A stretch of DNA of 64,000 bases from Streptomyces sp. AP-93 (GTDB lineage: Bacteria > Actinomycetota > Actinomycetes > Streptomycetales > Streptomycetaceae), in the NCBI RefSeq assembly GCF_022808175.1, contig NZ_JALGBX010000003.1, positions 124,001 through 188,000 on the forward strand, given 5' to 3'. This document shows positions 1 to 7,102 of this stretch, one piece after another; within the stretch, counting starts at the first letter, position 1; each line of letters begins with the position of its first letter. The position numbers and the translations under genes are program-made. The notes under the pieces are model-generated. The model worked only from the letters and a program-made list of their open reading frames with translations. It was not told the DNA's origin and did not search any database.

Positions 1-59
1 ACCACGGCGACGCGCAGGGCGGCGGGTGTCCGGCCGGTGCTCATCGCGCCGGTGCTCAT
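1..59 (-). CDS. 5' end of a gene leaving the window (possibly FAD-dependent)
   Basis: Only about 19 codons are visible, starting at ATG 59 (a second in-frame ATG lies at 44). The peptide begins MSTGAMSTGRTPAALRVAVV. The ATG sits just after the stop codon of the enoyl-CoA hydratase gene on the same strand, so the two are probably co-transcribed. The ALRVAVV ending resembles the first beta strand of an FAD- or NAD-binding Rossmann fold. In Streptomyces a bifunctional salicylyl-CoA 5-hydroxylase/oxidoreductase often lies at this position, but that identification is a guess from context because the glycine motif is outside the window. Confidence 0.45.
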   Translation of the reverse strand, partial: MSTGAMSTGRTPAALRVAV

Positions 60-63
60 CGAA

Positions 64-891
64 CTACCTGCCCTTCCACTGGGGCGGCCGCTTCCCGGTG
101 AAGGCCGCGTGGAACTCCCGGTAGTCCTCGCCGTTCATCAGCAGCGCCTGGGTGTTCGCGTCGAGTTCCACCGAGGCGGCGAGCGGCATGTCCAGCTCGG
201 CGGTCAGCAGTGCCTTGGTCTGCGCGTACGCGAGGGCCGGGCCGGCGGCGAGGTGCGCGGCGAGCTCCGCCGCCCGTACGGAGGCCTTGCCCTCCTCGGT
301 GACCTCGCTGAGCAGCCCGATCCGCTCGGCCTCCGGCGCTCTGACCTGCTCCCCCAGCATCAGCAGCCGGGTGGCGTGCCCGAGCCCGACGACGCGGGGC
401 AGCAGGTACGCGGCGCCCATGTCCCCGCCGGAGAGGCCGACCCGGGTGAAGAGGAAGGCGAAGCGGGCGGTGGGGTCGGCGATGCGGAAGTCGGCGGCGA
501 GCGCGATGACGGCCCCGGCGCCGGCGGCGACCCCGTGGACGGCGGCGATGACCGGGAAGGGGCATTCGCGCAGGGCGCGCACGACCTGGCCGGTCATCCG
601 GTTGAAGTCGAGGAGCTGGGCGGTGTCCATCGCGAGCGTGGCGCCGATGATCTCGTCGACGTCGCCTCCGGAGCAGAAGCCGCGCCCTTCGCCGCCGAGC
701 ACGAGGGCGCGTACGGACCGCTCCCGGGACAGTTCGGCGAGCAGGTCGCGCAGGTCGGCGTAGGCGCCGAAGGTGAGCGCGTTGAGCTTCTCGGGGCGGT
801 CGAGGGTGACGGTGGCGACGCCGTCCCGCCGGTCCACCCGGAGGTGGTTCCAGCGTTCGGTCGCGGGTGTGGAACCGAGGAAGGGACTCAC
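64..891 (-). CDS. Enoyl-CoA hydratase/isomerase family protein
   Basis: A 275-residue crotonase-fold protein, the usual length for monofunctional family members. Visible family marks are the early TVTLDRPEKLNAL segment, the oxyanion-hole stretch GRGFCSGGDVDE near residues 70-82, and the second oxyanion segment AAGAGAVIALAADFRIAD near 120-137. The family adds water to, or isomerises, 2-enoyl-CoA thioesters in the cytoplasm; here the second catalytic acid of classical hydratases is not obvious, so the exact reaction is open. The GTG at 891 lies almost directly after a GGGAGG tract, closer than normal, so the true start may be a little downstream. The next gene starts 5 bp after its stop, suggesting an aromatic or fatty-acid degradation operon. 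Confidence 0.88.
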   Translation of the reverse strand: MSPFLGSTPATERWNHLRVDRRDGVATVTLDRPEKLNALTFGAYADLRDLLAELSRERSVRALVLGGEGRGFCSGGDVDEIIGATLAMDTAQLLDFNRMTGQVVRALRECPFPVIAAVHGVAAGAGAVIALAADFRIADPTARFAFLFTRVGLSGGDMGAAYLLPRVVGLGHATRLLMLGEQVRAPEAERIGLLSEVTEEGKASVRAAELAAHLAAGPALAYAQTKALLTAELDMPLAASVELDANTQALLMNGEDYREFHAAFTGKRPPQWKGR

Positions 892-1129
892 CCTCCCGAA
901 GGTATCACCGGTCCATGACTGTCGTCAGGGAAGCGCGATAACTGGGGGTCCGCGTGCGGGCCGGGGCGCCACACGCACCGAAGGTCCCGAGCCGCTGTGC
1001 CCGACGTCCCTTGCGATCGCGTCGGGGTGCCCTACAGCAGGACATTTCCACTTCGTATCGTTGAAAGCAGGATTTCCCCCGCCGCACCCCGTACACCCCC
1101 ACCTACCCCACGGAACGGACGGTCCTGCC

Positions 1130-1549
1130 TTGCCCGACGCCTCCGCCTGGCGGATGGCCCTGCCGCACACGACAGCGGCCGTACCCATCGCCCGCGCCCT
1201 CGTCCGTACGGCCCTCGCCGACATCGACGCACCCGCCGACAGCGACACCGCCGAACTCCTCACCGCCGAACTGGTCGCCAACGCCGTGGAGCACACCCCC
1301 GGCGACGCCCCCATCGAGCTCGTCGTGGAACTGCTGGCCAACGGCTGCCAGGTCGAGGTCCACGACGGGGATCCGCAGCCCCCCGCCGACCTGACCGCCC
1401 CCGGCCGGGACGACGCCCACCCCGACCCCTGGCAGGAGCACGGCCGCGGCCTGCTGCTGATCCGGACCCTGAGCTCGGCCTGCGGCCACCGCGCCACCCC
1501 GCACGGCAAGGCCGTGTGGTTCACGCTGCCGTCCCGGCCGGCGCTCTAG
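1130..1549 (+). CDS. ATP-binding protein, HATPase_c / anti-sigma (RsbW-like) family
   Basis: A 139-residue protein with the compact GHKL ATPase core: N-box-like ELVANAVEHTPGDAP near residues 46-60, a central VEVHDGDPQPP D-box-like segment, and a glycine box GRGLLLIRTLS near 106-116 followed by a terminal WFTLP strand. Streptomyces encodes dozens of such small orphan kinase-domain proteins; a few act as anti-sigma factors and most are uncharacterised. I chose TTG 1130, which follows a GGAACGGACGG tract; ATG 1154 is the alternative. Longer readings would run into the opposite-strand hydratase gene. No sigma or antagonist partner lies nearby. Confidence 0.75.
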   Translation: MPDASAWRMALPHTTAAVPIARALVRTALADIDAPADSDTAELLTAELVANAVEHTPGDAPIELVVELLANGCQVEVHDGDPQPPADLTAPGRDDAHPDPWQEHGRGLLLIRTLSSACGHRATPHGKAVWFTLPSRPAL

Positions 1550-1585
1550 CCCCCCTGCCCCCGGCCCACCGGTCCCGGCGCATGA

Positions 1586-2596
1586 CTATGCGGCCGGGTC
1601 CCCCATGGCCGCGACGAGCACGGCCTTGATGGTGTGCAGCCGGTTCTCGGCCTCGTCGAAGACGACCGAGTGCGCCGACTCGAACACCTCGTCCGTCACC
1701 TCCAGCGAGTCCAGCCCGTGCCGCTCGTGGATCTCCCGGGACACCTGGGTGCCGAGATCGTGGAACGCCGGCAGGCAGTGCATGAACTTCACGTCCGGGT
1801 TCCCGGTGGCGCGCAGCACGTCCATGGTGACGGCGTACGGGCTCAGCGCCTCGATCCGCTCGTCCCAGACCTCCTTGGGCTCGCCCATCGACACCCAGAT
1901 GTCGGTGACCACGAAATCGGCCTGCCCGACGCCCTCCGCGAGGTCCTCGGTGAGCGTGATCCGGGCGCCGCTGGCGGCCGCCAGCTCGCGCGCCGCGGCC
2001 ACCACGGGCTCGGCCGGCCAGTAGTGCCGCGGCGCGACGATCCGTACGTCCATGCCCAGCAGCGCGCCGGTCACCAGGTAGGAGTTGCCCATGTTGAAGC
2101 GGGCGTCGCCGAGGTAGGCGAAGGCGATCCGCTCCAGCGGCTTGGCGCAGTGCTCGGTCATCGTGAGCACGTCGGCCAGCATCTGGGTGGGGTGCCAGTC
2201 GTCGGTGAGGCCGTTGAAGACGGGCACGCCGGCGTGGGCGGCGAGCTGCTCGACGGTGTCCTGCGCGTCACCCCGGTACTGGATGCCGTCGAACATCCGG
2301 CCCAGCACCCGCGCGGTGTCCTTGACCGATTCCTTGTGGCCCATCTGGGAGCCGGAGGGATCGAGGTACGTGGTGTGGGCGCCCTGGTCGGCGGCGGCGA
2401 CCTCGAAGGCGCAGCGGGTGCGCGTGGAGGTCTTCTCGAAGATCAGGGCGATGCTCTTGCCCTGGAGGCGGCGCCGCTCGGCCCCGGCCTTCTTGGCCGC
2501 CTTGAGTTCGGCGGCGAGCTCGACGAGGCCGCGGAACTCGGCGGCGGTGAAGTCGAGCTCCTTGAGGAAACTGCGGCCGACAAGATCGGTGGCCAT
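1586..2596 (-). CDS. argF: Ornithine carbamoyltransferase (catabolic-type)
   Basis: A 336-residue enzyme that interconverts ornithine plus carbamoyl phosphate with citrulline plus phosphate in the cytoplasm. It contains the carbamoyl-phosphate motif STRTR (about residues 57-61), HPTQ near 135, the ornithine loop WVSMGEP near 233-239 and HCLP near 274. Its N-terminus ([11 protein letters not shown]) and length match the ArgI/ArcB branch rather than the shorter biosynthetic actinobacterial enzymes. The presence of arginine deiminase upstream on the same strand supports a role in the arginine deiminase pathway (citrulline to ornithine and carbamoyl phosphate). The two genes are now about 2.5 kb apart because of inserted mobile DNA, so this gene must have its own promoter or rely on long read-through. 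arcB would be an equally valid symbol. Confidence 0.93.
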   Translation of the reverse strand: MATDLVGRSFLKELDFTAAEFRGLVELAAELKAAKKAGAERRRLQGKSIALIFEKTSTRTRCAFEVAAADQGAHTTYLDPSGSQMGHKESVKDTARVLGRMFDGIQYRGDAQDTVEQLAAHAGVPVFNGLTDDWHPTQMLADVLTMTEHCAKPLERIAFAYLGDARFNMGNSYLVTGALLGMDVRIVAPRHYWPAEPVVAAARELAAASGARITLTEDLAEGVGQADFVVTDIWVSMGEPKEVWDERIEALSPYAVTMDVLRATGNPDVKFMHCLPAFHDLGTQVSREIHERHGLDSLEVTDEVFESAHSVVFDEAENRLHTIKAVLVAAMGDPAA

Positions 2597-2636
2597 GGGG
2601 GCGCTCCAGAGTCACGGTGACAGGGGATGCTGGAAG

Positions 2637-2666
2637 TCTATACGACCACATGCATTGATATACAGA
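2637..2666 (-). promoter_or_regulatory. Possible promoter/ARG-box-like half sites upstream of argF
   Basis: About 40-70 bp upstream of the argF start is the window's most A/T-rich short patch, read on the minus strand as TGTATATCAATGCATGTGG followed by TCGTATAG. ATGCAT is the core half site of ArgR operators. The second half site is degenerate, so this is a weak match that could also simply be a promoter. It lies just beyond the transposase remnant. Confidence 0.3.
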
Positions 2667-2884
2667 GCCTGACGCCGAAGGGTCGGCGAACTGACGGTAG
2701 GTCAGGTTGATGCGCCACGCGATGGCCGCGAGGAGTACGCGGTTGCCCAGGAGGAGAGCCCAGGGGCGGCCGCGTCCCCGCGTGGGGAGAACGGCGGCGA
2801 CGCGGGCGACGAGCACGATGAACGCTTTGACGGTCAGTCCCGTCCAGGGGGCCGGGAGTGGGGCCGCAGGCTGGTGAGGTTGAT
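2667..2884 (-). pseudogene. Transposase N-terminal remnant (DDE, HTH_Tnp_4-type), frameshifted
   Basis: Read on the minus strand this stretch encodes TGLTVKAFIVLVARVAA, then GRGRPWALLLGNRVLLAAIAW and RINLTYRQFADP. After a one-base shift it continues as PFGVR. This pattern (a charged GRGRPW segment, a hydrophobic helix, then a T-x-RQLA-x-LFGVS helix-turn-helix) is typical of the N-terminal region of IS5-group transposases common in Streptomyces. No catalytic DDE domain follows; reading stops near 2667, close to the argF promoter. The upstream end may extend to about 2933 but the residues there look unrelated. It is a dead fragment left by an older insertion. Confidence 0.55.
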
Positions 2885-5074
2885 CTTCGTGCTGGACGGT
2901 GACCTTGAGTCGTGCCGCTGCCTGCTGGCGCATTCGAGTCCAGGGATCGCGAAGGCCCTAGATCCCACCTTCTTTCTTGCTGGAAAGGCTTAATCACCCA
3001 CATGTCGTATCGTAGGGTAGTCGCGACGTGACGGGGGGTGATGGTTATGCGGGCTGCGCAGGCGCAGCGGAAGTTCCGGGGCAAGAACAAGGCTCCGAAG
3101 TGGAAGAAGCCCGACGACGGGCAGGTGTCGGTGATGGTGCTGCCGCTGGCCGTCGCCGACCCCGCCGCCCTGGCTCGCGTGGAGAAGCTGTTCCGGGCGA
3201 TGGGCTCGATCAAGCGGGCCGTCCAGCGTGATGCCCGCGCCAAGGTCGATGCCTACTGGTCCGCGTTCCACGAGCGCAACGAGGACGGGGCGAAGGCCGT
3301 ACGGCAGCGTCTGGGCCTGTCCCGTGAAGCGGTGGAGCGGTGCGCGTACAAGCACCTGGAATCGTCGGGGCATTTGAAGCACCACGCCTCGAAGGCCCTG
3401 GCGATGCACATGGCCGACGAGGTGTGGAACGGCGTACAGCGCCACCTGTTCGCGGACGCCACGGGCAAGCGGCACGGCCGTCCGAAGACCGGGCGTTGGT
3501 ACGACTTCACCCGCATTCCCGGCCGTGCCCGCTCCCACACCGCCGAACGCAAGTGGGAGACCTTCCGTCTCGTCGGCTCGCTGCCCGGCCACGTCATGGC
3601 CCACACCGACGGCGGCCAGCTCACCCTGATGCAGCCTCGCCGGATGGGAGTGCCGGCGGCGCCGTCCGGTGCTGTTCCCACCGGCAATACCACGGCGTCG
3701 GGGAAGCCGGGCACCCGCAAGGCAACGTGGTGGGACCACACCGGCCCGCTCGCCGTGGTGTTCGCGGGCGGCCCCGACTCCAGCCGGGGTGACCTCGTAC
3801 TCCCGGTGCGCATGCCGCAGCGGCCCGGCCAGTGGGCGCGTGTCGAACACTTCCTGTCGAATCCCGGCCGCTGGCACAAGGTCGATCTCGTACGGCGTAG
3901 GAAGACGTCCGCGCCGGGCGGCTGGGTGTACGAGGCGCACCTGATGATCCTCGGCCCCGGATACACCGCCCCCTCCGTACGGGACATGCGCCAGCAGGCC
4001 GCCGAGATGGACAGGATCGGCGGCGTCGACGGCAACGTCTCCAACATCTCGATCCTCTCCCTGCCCGCCACCCTGGACCCCGCCGACGGCACTCCGGCCT
4101 CCACCGAGATCACCCTCAGCCCCGAGGAACGCGCCCTGCTGGAACGGGAGGCGAAGAAGCGGCGCGACCGTGCGCGGGCCTTGGAGCGCTCCCGGCGGGC
4201 GACGAACACCGGACAGTACGGCCTGTCGAAGAAGCAGACCAAGCGCGCCGAGCACCGCGCCGCCAAAGGTCTGACGCCCAAGCAGGTCACCGTTCCGGGT
4301 GGTGCGCGTGCTGCCCGCGTCGACGGGGTGCCGAAGCAGGCGTTCCGCCGCGACCGGATCTCAGGCGGCTACCGCGAATTGCGCGCCCGCCAGGCCGAAG
4401 CCGCCGCCTCGGCGGCCGAGCACCGACGCCATCGCGCCCGTATCCTCGCCCGGCAGATCATCGCCGCCCACGGCCCCACGCTGGTGGTCGAGGACTGCGA
4501 CATCCGCACCTGGTACCGACTGTGGGGGAAGCGGCTTTCCCAGACCACCCCCGGCCTGCTCATCTCCGCACTCGACCGCGAATGCCAGGCTGCGGGCGGC
4601 CGTCTCGTACGGGCCTCCACCTGGTCCACAGCCCTGTCGCAGCACTGCCTGTGCGGCGAACGCGTCAAGAAGACCCTGCGCGACCGCGAGCACAAATGCA
4701 TCGCCTGCGGCCTCGCCGGGAAACGCGACCTCGTATCCGCCGCCCTTGCCTCCTTCGTCCGTTTCGCTGACGTGGACGACCCCAAGACCGCGTACCTGGA
4801 CACCACCGCGTCCCGGCACGCACAGATCGTTTTCGCACAAGGGCTGGAAGAAGCCCTGCGGGAGTCAACCGCACCGAGCCAGACCACCACGTCTCGTGGT
4901 GCCGGCCATGCGGCAGTCCCACGGCAACGCCGTGCGACCTCTGCTCCCCGAACCGCCGGACAGCGGTCCCGAGCAACCCCGGATGAGACACGCCCTGTGC
5001 GTGACCACGCCGGAAAGCCCGGACACCGCCCCGGCCGCAATCCACAGCTCACCCTCTGGTGAATAGCGGATCAA
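2885..5074 (+). mobile_element. Putative IS605/IS607-like TnpB element (tnpB only)
   Basis: Boundaries are proposed, not proven. The left end follows TTGAT at 2880-2884, the tetranucleotide TCAA occurs at 5071-5074 just after tnpB, and these are the flank types used by ISDra2-like IS200/IS605 elements. The proposed left boundary also coincides with the point where the older transposase remnant loses similarity. No TnpA (Y1 or serine transposase) is present, so the element could not move on its own. It lies between argF and arcA, which are both on the opposite strand. Confidence 0.35.
3047..5062 (+). CDS. tnpB: Large TnpB/OrfB-type RNA-guided nuclease-like protein
   Basis: A protein of about 671 residues, much longer than the typical 370-420 residues of TnpB. 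The C-terminal half carries a split RuvC nuclease: RuvC-I in GGVDGNVSNISIL (Asp about 328), RuvC-II in TLVVEDCDIRTW (Glu about 482), a zinc ribbon CLCG..CIACG (Cys about 534, 536, 551, 554) and RuvC-III in GKRDLVSAAL (Asp about 561). All three acidic positions are kept, so it may be active. The long N-terminal half (1-320) is basic and not recognisable to me. The last 80 residues are low-complexity and may reflect an overlapping guide RNA, as in known TnpB loci. ATG 3047 has a GGGGGG tract at good spacing; GTG 3038 and ATG 3041 are alternatives. Transcription is antisense to the argF/arcA genes on either side. Confidence 0.8.
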   Translation: MRAAQAQRKFRGKNKAPKWKKPDDGQVSVMVLPLAVADPAALARVEKLFRAMGSIKRAVQRDARAKVDAYWSAFHERNEDGAKAVRQRLGLSREAVERCAYKHLESSGHLKHHASKALAMHMADEVWNGVQRHLFADATGKRHGRPKTGRWYDFTRIPGRARSHTAERKWETFRLVGSLPGHVMAHTDGGQLTLMQPRRMGVPAAPSGAVPTGNTTASGKPGTRKATWWDHTGPLAVVFAGGPDSSRGDLVLPVRMPQRPGQWARVEHFLSNPGRWHKVDLVRRRKTSAPGGWVYEAHLMILGPGYTAPSVRDMRQQAAEMDRIGGVDGNVSNISILSLPATLDPADGTPASTEITLSPEERALLEREAKKRRDRARALERSRRATNTGQYGLSKKQTKRAEHRAAKGLTPKQVTVPGGARAARVDGVPKQAFRRDRISGGYRELRARQAEAAASAAEHRRHRARILARQIIAAHGPTLVVEDCDIRTWYRLWGKRLSQTTPGLLISALDRECQAAGGRLVRASTWSTALSQHCLCGERVKKTLRDREHKCIACGLAGKRDLVSAALASFVRFADVDDPKTAYLDTTASRHAQIVFAQGLEEALRESTAPSQTTTSRGAGHAAVPRQRRATSAPRTAGQRSRATPDETRPVRDHAGKPGHRPGRNPQLTLW

Positions 5075-5077
5075 GTC

Positions 5078-6307
5078 TTAGGCCACCGCGTCCCGCTCCA
5101 CCGGGCAGCTCATGCAGCGCGGCCCGCCCCGCCCCCGCCCCAGCTCGCTGCCCGGGATCTCGATCACCTCGATGCCCTGCTTGCGCAGGTGGGTGTTGGT
5201 CGTGACGTTCCGCTCGTACGCGACGACCACGCCCGGCTCCACGGCGAGCACGTTGCAGCCGTCGTCCCACTGCTCGCGCTCGGCGGCGTGCACGTCCTGG
5301 GTCGCGGTGAGCACCCGGATCGCGTCCAGCCCGAGGGCGGCGGCGATGGCCCGGTGCATGTGCTCCGGCGGGTGGTCGGTCACCTTCAGCTCGCTCGGCC
5401 CGCCGCCGGGCTCGATGGTGTAGGAACGCAGCATGCCCAGGCCCGCGTACTGGGTGAACGTATCCGCGTCGACCATCGTCATCACCGTGTCCAGGTGCAT
5501 GAACGCCCGCCGCTTGGGCATGTCGAGCGCCACGATCGTCGTCGCCGACCCGGCGGCGAACAGCCCGCGCGCCAGCATCTCCACGGCCTGCGGGGTGGTC
5601 CGCTCGCTCATCCCGATCAGGACGGCGCCGTTGCCGATGACCAGGACGTCGCCGCCCTCGATGGTGGACGGGTAGTCGGCCTGCCCCTGCGACCAGGTGT
5701 GGAAGGGTCCGGAGCCGGTGAAGAGCGGGTGGTGCTTGTAGATGGCCTCGAAGTGCACGGTCTCGCGCTGCCGGGCCGGCCAGCGCATCGCGTTGATGGA
5801 CACCCCGTCGTAGATCCAGGCGGAGGTGTCCCGGGTGAAGAGGTGGTTGGGCAGCGGCCCCAGCAGGAAGCCGTCCAGGTCCAGGGCGTGGAAGCGGACC
5901 GACACCGGCTCCGCGTGCCGCTCCAGGAACTCCCGCTTGGTCATCCCCCCGATCAGCGCCTCGGCCAGGTCCGCCGAGGACAGGCCGTCGAAGACCGCCC
6001 GCAGGTGGTCGGTGGCGAGCGGACCGTACTCCTTCTCGTCGAAAACCCGGTCCAGGACCAGGTGTCTCGCCTCCGGGATGTCCAGGGCCTCGATCAGCAG
6101 GTCACCGAAGAGGTGGACCTCCACGCCCCGGTCGCGCAGGACGTCGGCGAAGCCGTCGTGCTCCTGGCGGGCCCTGCGCACCCACAGCACGTCGTCGAAG
6201 AGCAACGCGTCCTTGTTGCTCGGTGTGAGCCGCTTCAGCTCCAGGTCGGGCCGGTGGAGAATGACGCGGCGAAGCCGCCCGGTCTCGGAATCGACATGGA
6301 ATCCCAT
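5078..6307 (-). CDS. arcA: Arginine deiminase
   Basis: A 409-residue cytoplasmic enzyme hydrolysing arginine to citrulline and ammonia, the first step of the arginine deiminase pathway. Family marks are the N-terminal [13 protein letters not shown] segment, LFTRDTSAW near 155-165, [11 protein letters not shown] near 215-225, [10 protein letters not shown] near 270-280 and the nucleophile Cys in GPRCMSCP near the C-terminus (about Cys398). The length matches bacterial ArcA. ATG 6307 gives the usual MGFHVDSE start; an in-frame GTG lies at 6316. Its stop codon is only 15 bp from the end of tnpB, so the insertion removed almost all spacer on this side and separated it from ornithine carbamoyltransferase. 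Confidence 0.95.
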   Translation of the reverse strand: MGFHVDSETGRLRRVILHRPDLELKRLTPSNKDALLFDDVLWVRRARQEHDGFADVLRDRGVEVHLFGDLLIEALDIPEARHLVLDRVFDEKEYGPLATDHLRAVFDGLSSADLAEALIGGMTKREFLERHAEPVSVRFHALDLDGFLLGPLPNHLFTRDTSAWIYDGVSINAMRWPARQRETVHFEAIYKHHPLFTGSGPFHTWSQGQADYPSTIEGGDVLVIGNGAVLIGMSERTTPQAVEMLARGLFAAGSATTIVALDMPKRRAFMHLDTVMTMVDADTFTQYAGLGMLRSYTIEPGGGPSELKVTDHPPEHMHRAIAAALGLDAIRVLTATQDVHAAEREQWDDGCNVLAVEPGVVVAYERNVTTNTHLRKQGIEVIEIPGSELGRGRGGPRCMSCPVERDAVA

Positions 6308-6390
6308 GCCGTACACGTTCGCAGACCGGGCGGCTTTTTGACGTGGCGTCGACCCAGGGCGTCTCCAGCGGGTCCGCCCCGCCGGATCCG

Positions 6391-6412
6391 ACGGCGGGCC
6401 GGGGCCCGCCGG
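6391..6412 (-). terminator. Hairpin after the secreted-protein gene
   Basis: A perfect 9-bp G/C stem (CGGCGGGCC / GGCCCGCCG, 6392-6400 with 6403-6411) with a 2-base centre lies directly after the stop codon of the gene read leftward. No T-run follows, which is normal for actinobacterial terminators. It would separate that gene from arcA. Confidence 0.5.
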
Positions 6413-6413
6413 T

Positions 6414-6917
6414 TCAGCGCACGCCGAGCAGGGCCTCCGGGGTACCGGTGAGGGCCGGGGCGATGACGCCCAGCGCGGGGACGGTCACGTTCGGCAGCCC
6501 GTAGTTGGACGCGTCGGGCATGGTCAGCGGGGAGCCGACGAGCAGTCCCGGGGTACGGGTGCGCATGGTGGTCGCGGGTGCGGCCAGCGAGCCCTCGCCG
6601 TCCGTCTCGGGCCTTCCGGCCAGGTTCGGCACCGGGGAGGTGAGCAGGGTGTTCCCGAGCTCGGTGCCGATCGGCACCGCCGGCAGCAGCGGGGTCGGCA
6701 GCATGTCGCCCTTGTGGAAGCGGGGCGCCTCGGGCGCTCCGGCCACGGGCACCGGGACTCCGGTGGCCAGGTGCGGGACGTCCACGCCGAGCGTGGTCCG
6801 CACCGCGTCCAGGGGGACTCCCACCGGCACCGCGTCGGCCATGGCCGGGGTGGCCGCGCTTGCCGCGGCCATACAGGTCATGAGTGCCGCAATGCTTCCG
6901 CGCGCGGTCATCTTCAT
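6414..6917 (-). CDS. Small secreted protein of unknown function
   Basis: A 167-residue protein with a clear Sec signal peptide: basic MKMTARGS, a hydrophobic core of about 15 residues, and a probable AMA cleavage site near residues 24-27. The mature part is rich in Pro, Val, Leu and Gly with repeated short [12 protein letters not shown] and [12 protein letters not shown] motifs and has no cysteines. I recognise no family. It probably acts outside the cell or in the wall. It is flanked by a GC hairpin and by about 185 bp upstream, so it looks monocistronic. Confidence 0.7.
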   Translation of the reverse strand: MKMTARGSIAALMTCMAAASAATPAMADAVPVGVPLDAVRTTLGVDVPHLATGVPVPVAGAPEAPRFHKGDMLPTPLLPAVPIGTELGNTLLTSPVPNLAGRPETDGEGSLAAPATTMRTRTPGLLVGSPLTMPDASNYGLPNVTVPALGVIAPALTGTPEALLGVR

Positions 6918-7102
6918 AGGTGACGTTCCGTCCTTCCAGGGTCGCGGACATTCCGCTGCCCTGGATGAACGATCCCGCCGGTGGGTTTCCCGGAGTTCTC
7001 CGCGAAAGTTCCCCCATACGACCTAATGAGCGGCCGTACGGGGGCCCTTCCTTGACGCCGGGTGTTCCGGCCCTTGACGCCGGTCGTTCCGGCCGGGAGC
7101 CG

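Noticed and set aside
3047..5062. CRISPR-Cas12 effector
   Set aside because: No repeat array, cas1 or cas2 in the neighbourhood; motif spacing and context fit a TnpB-type transposon protein.
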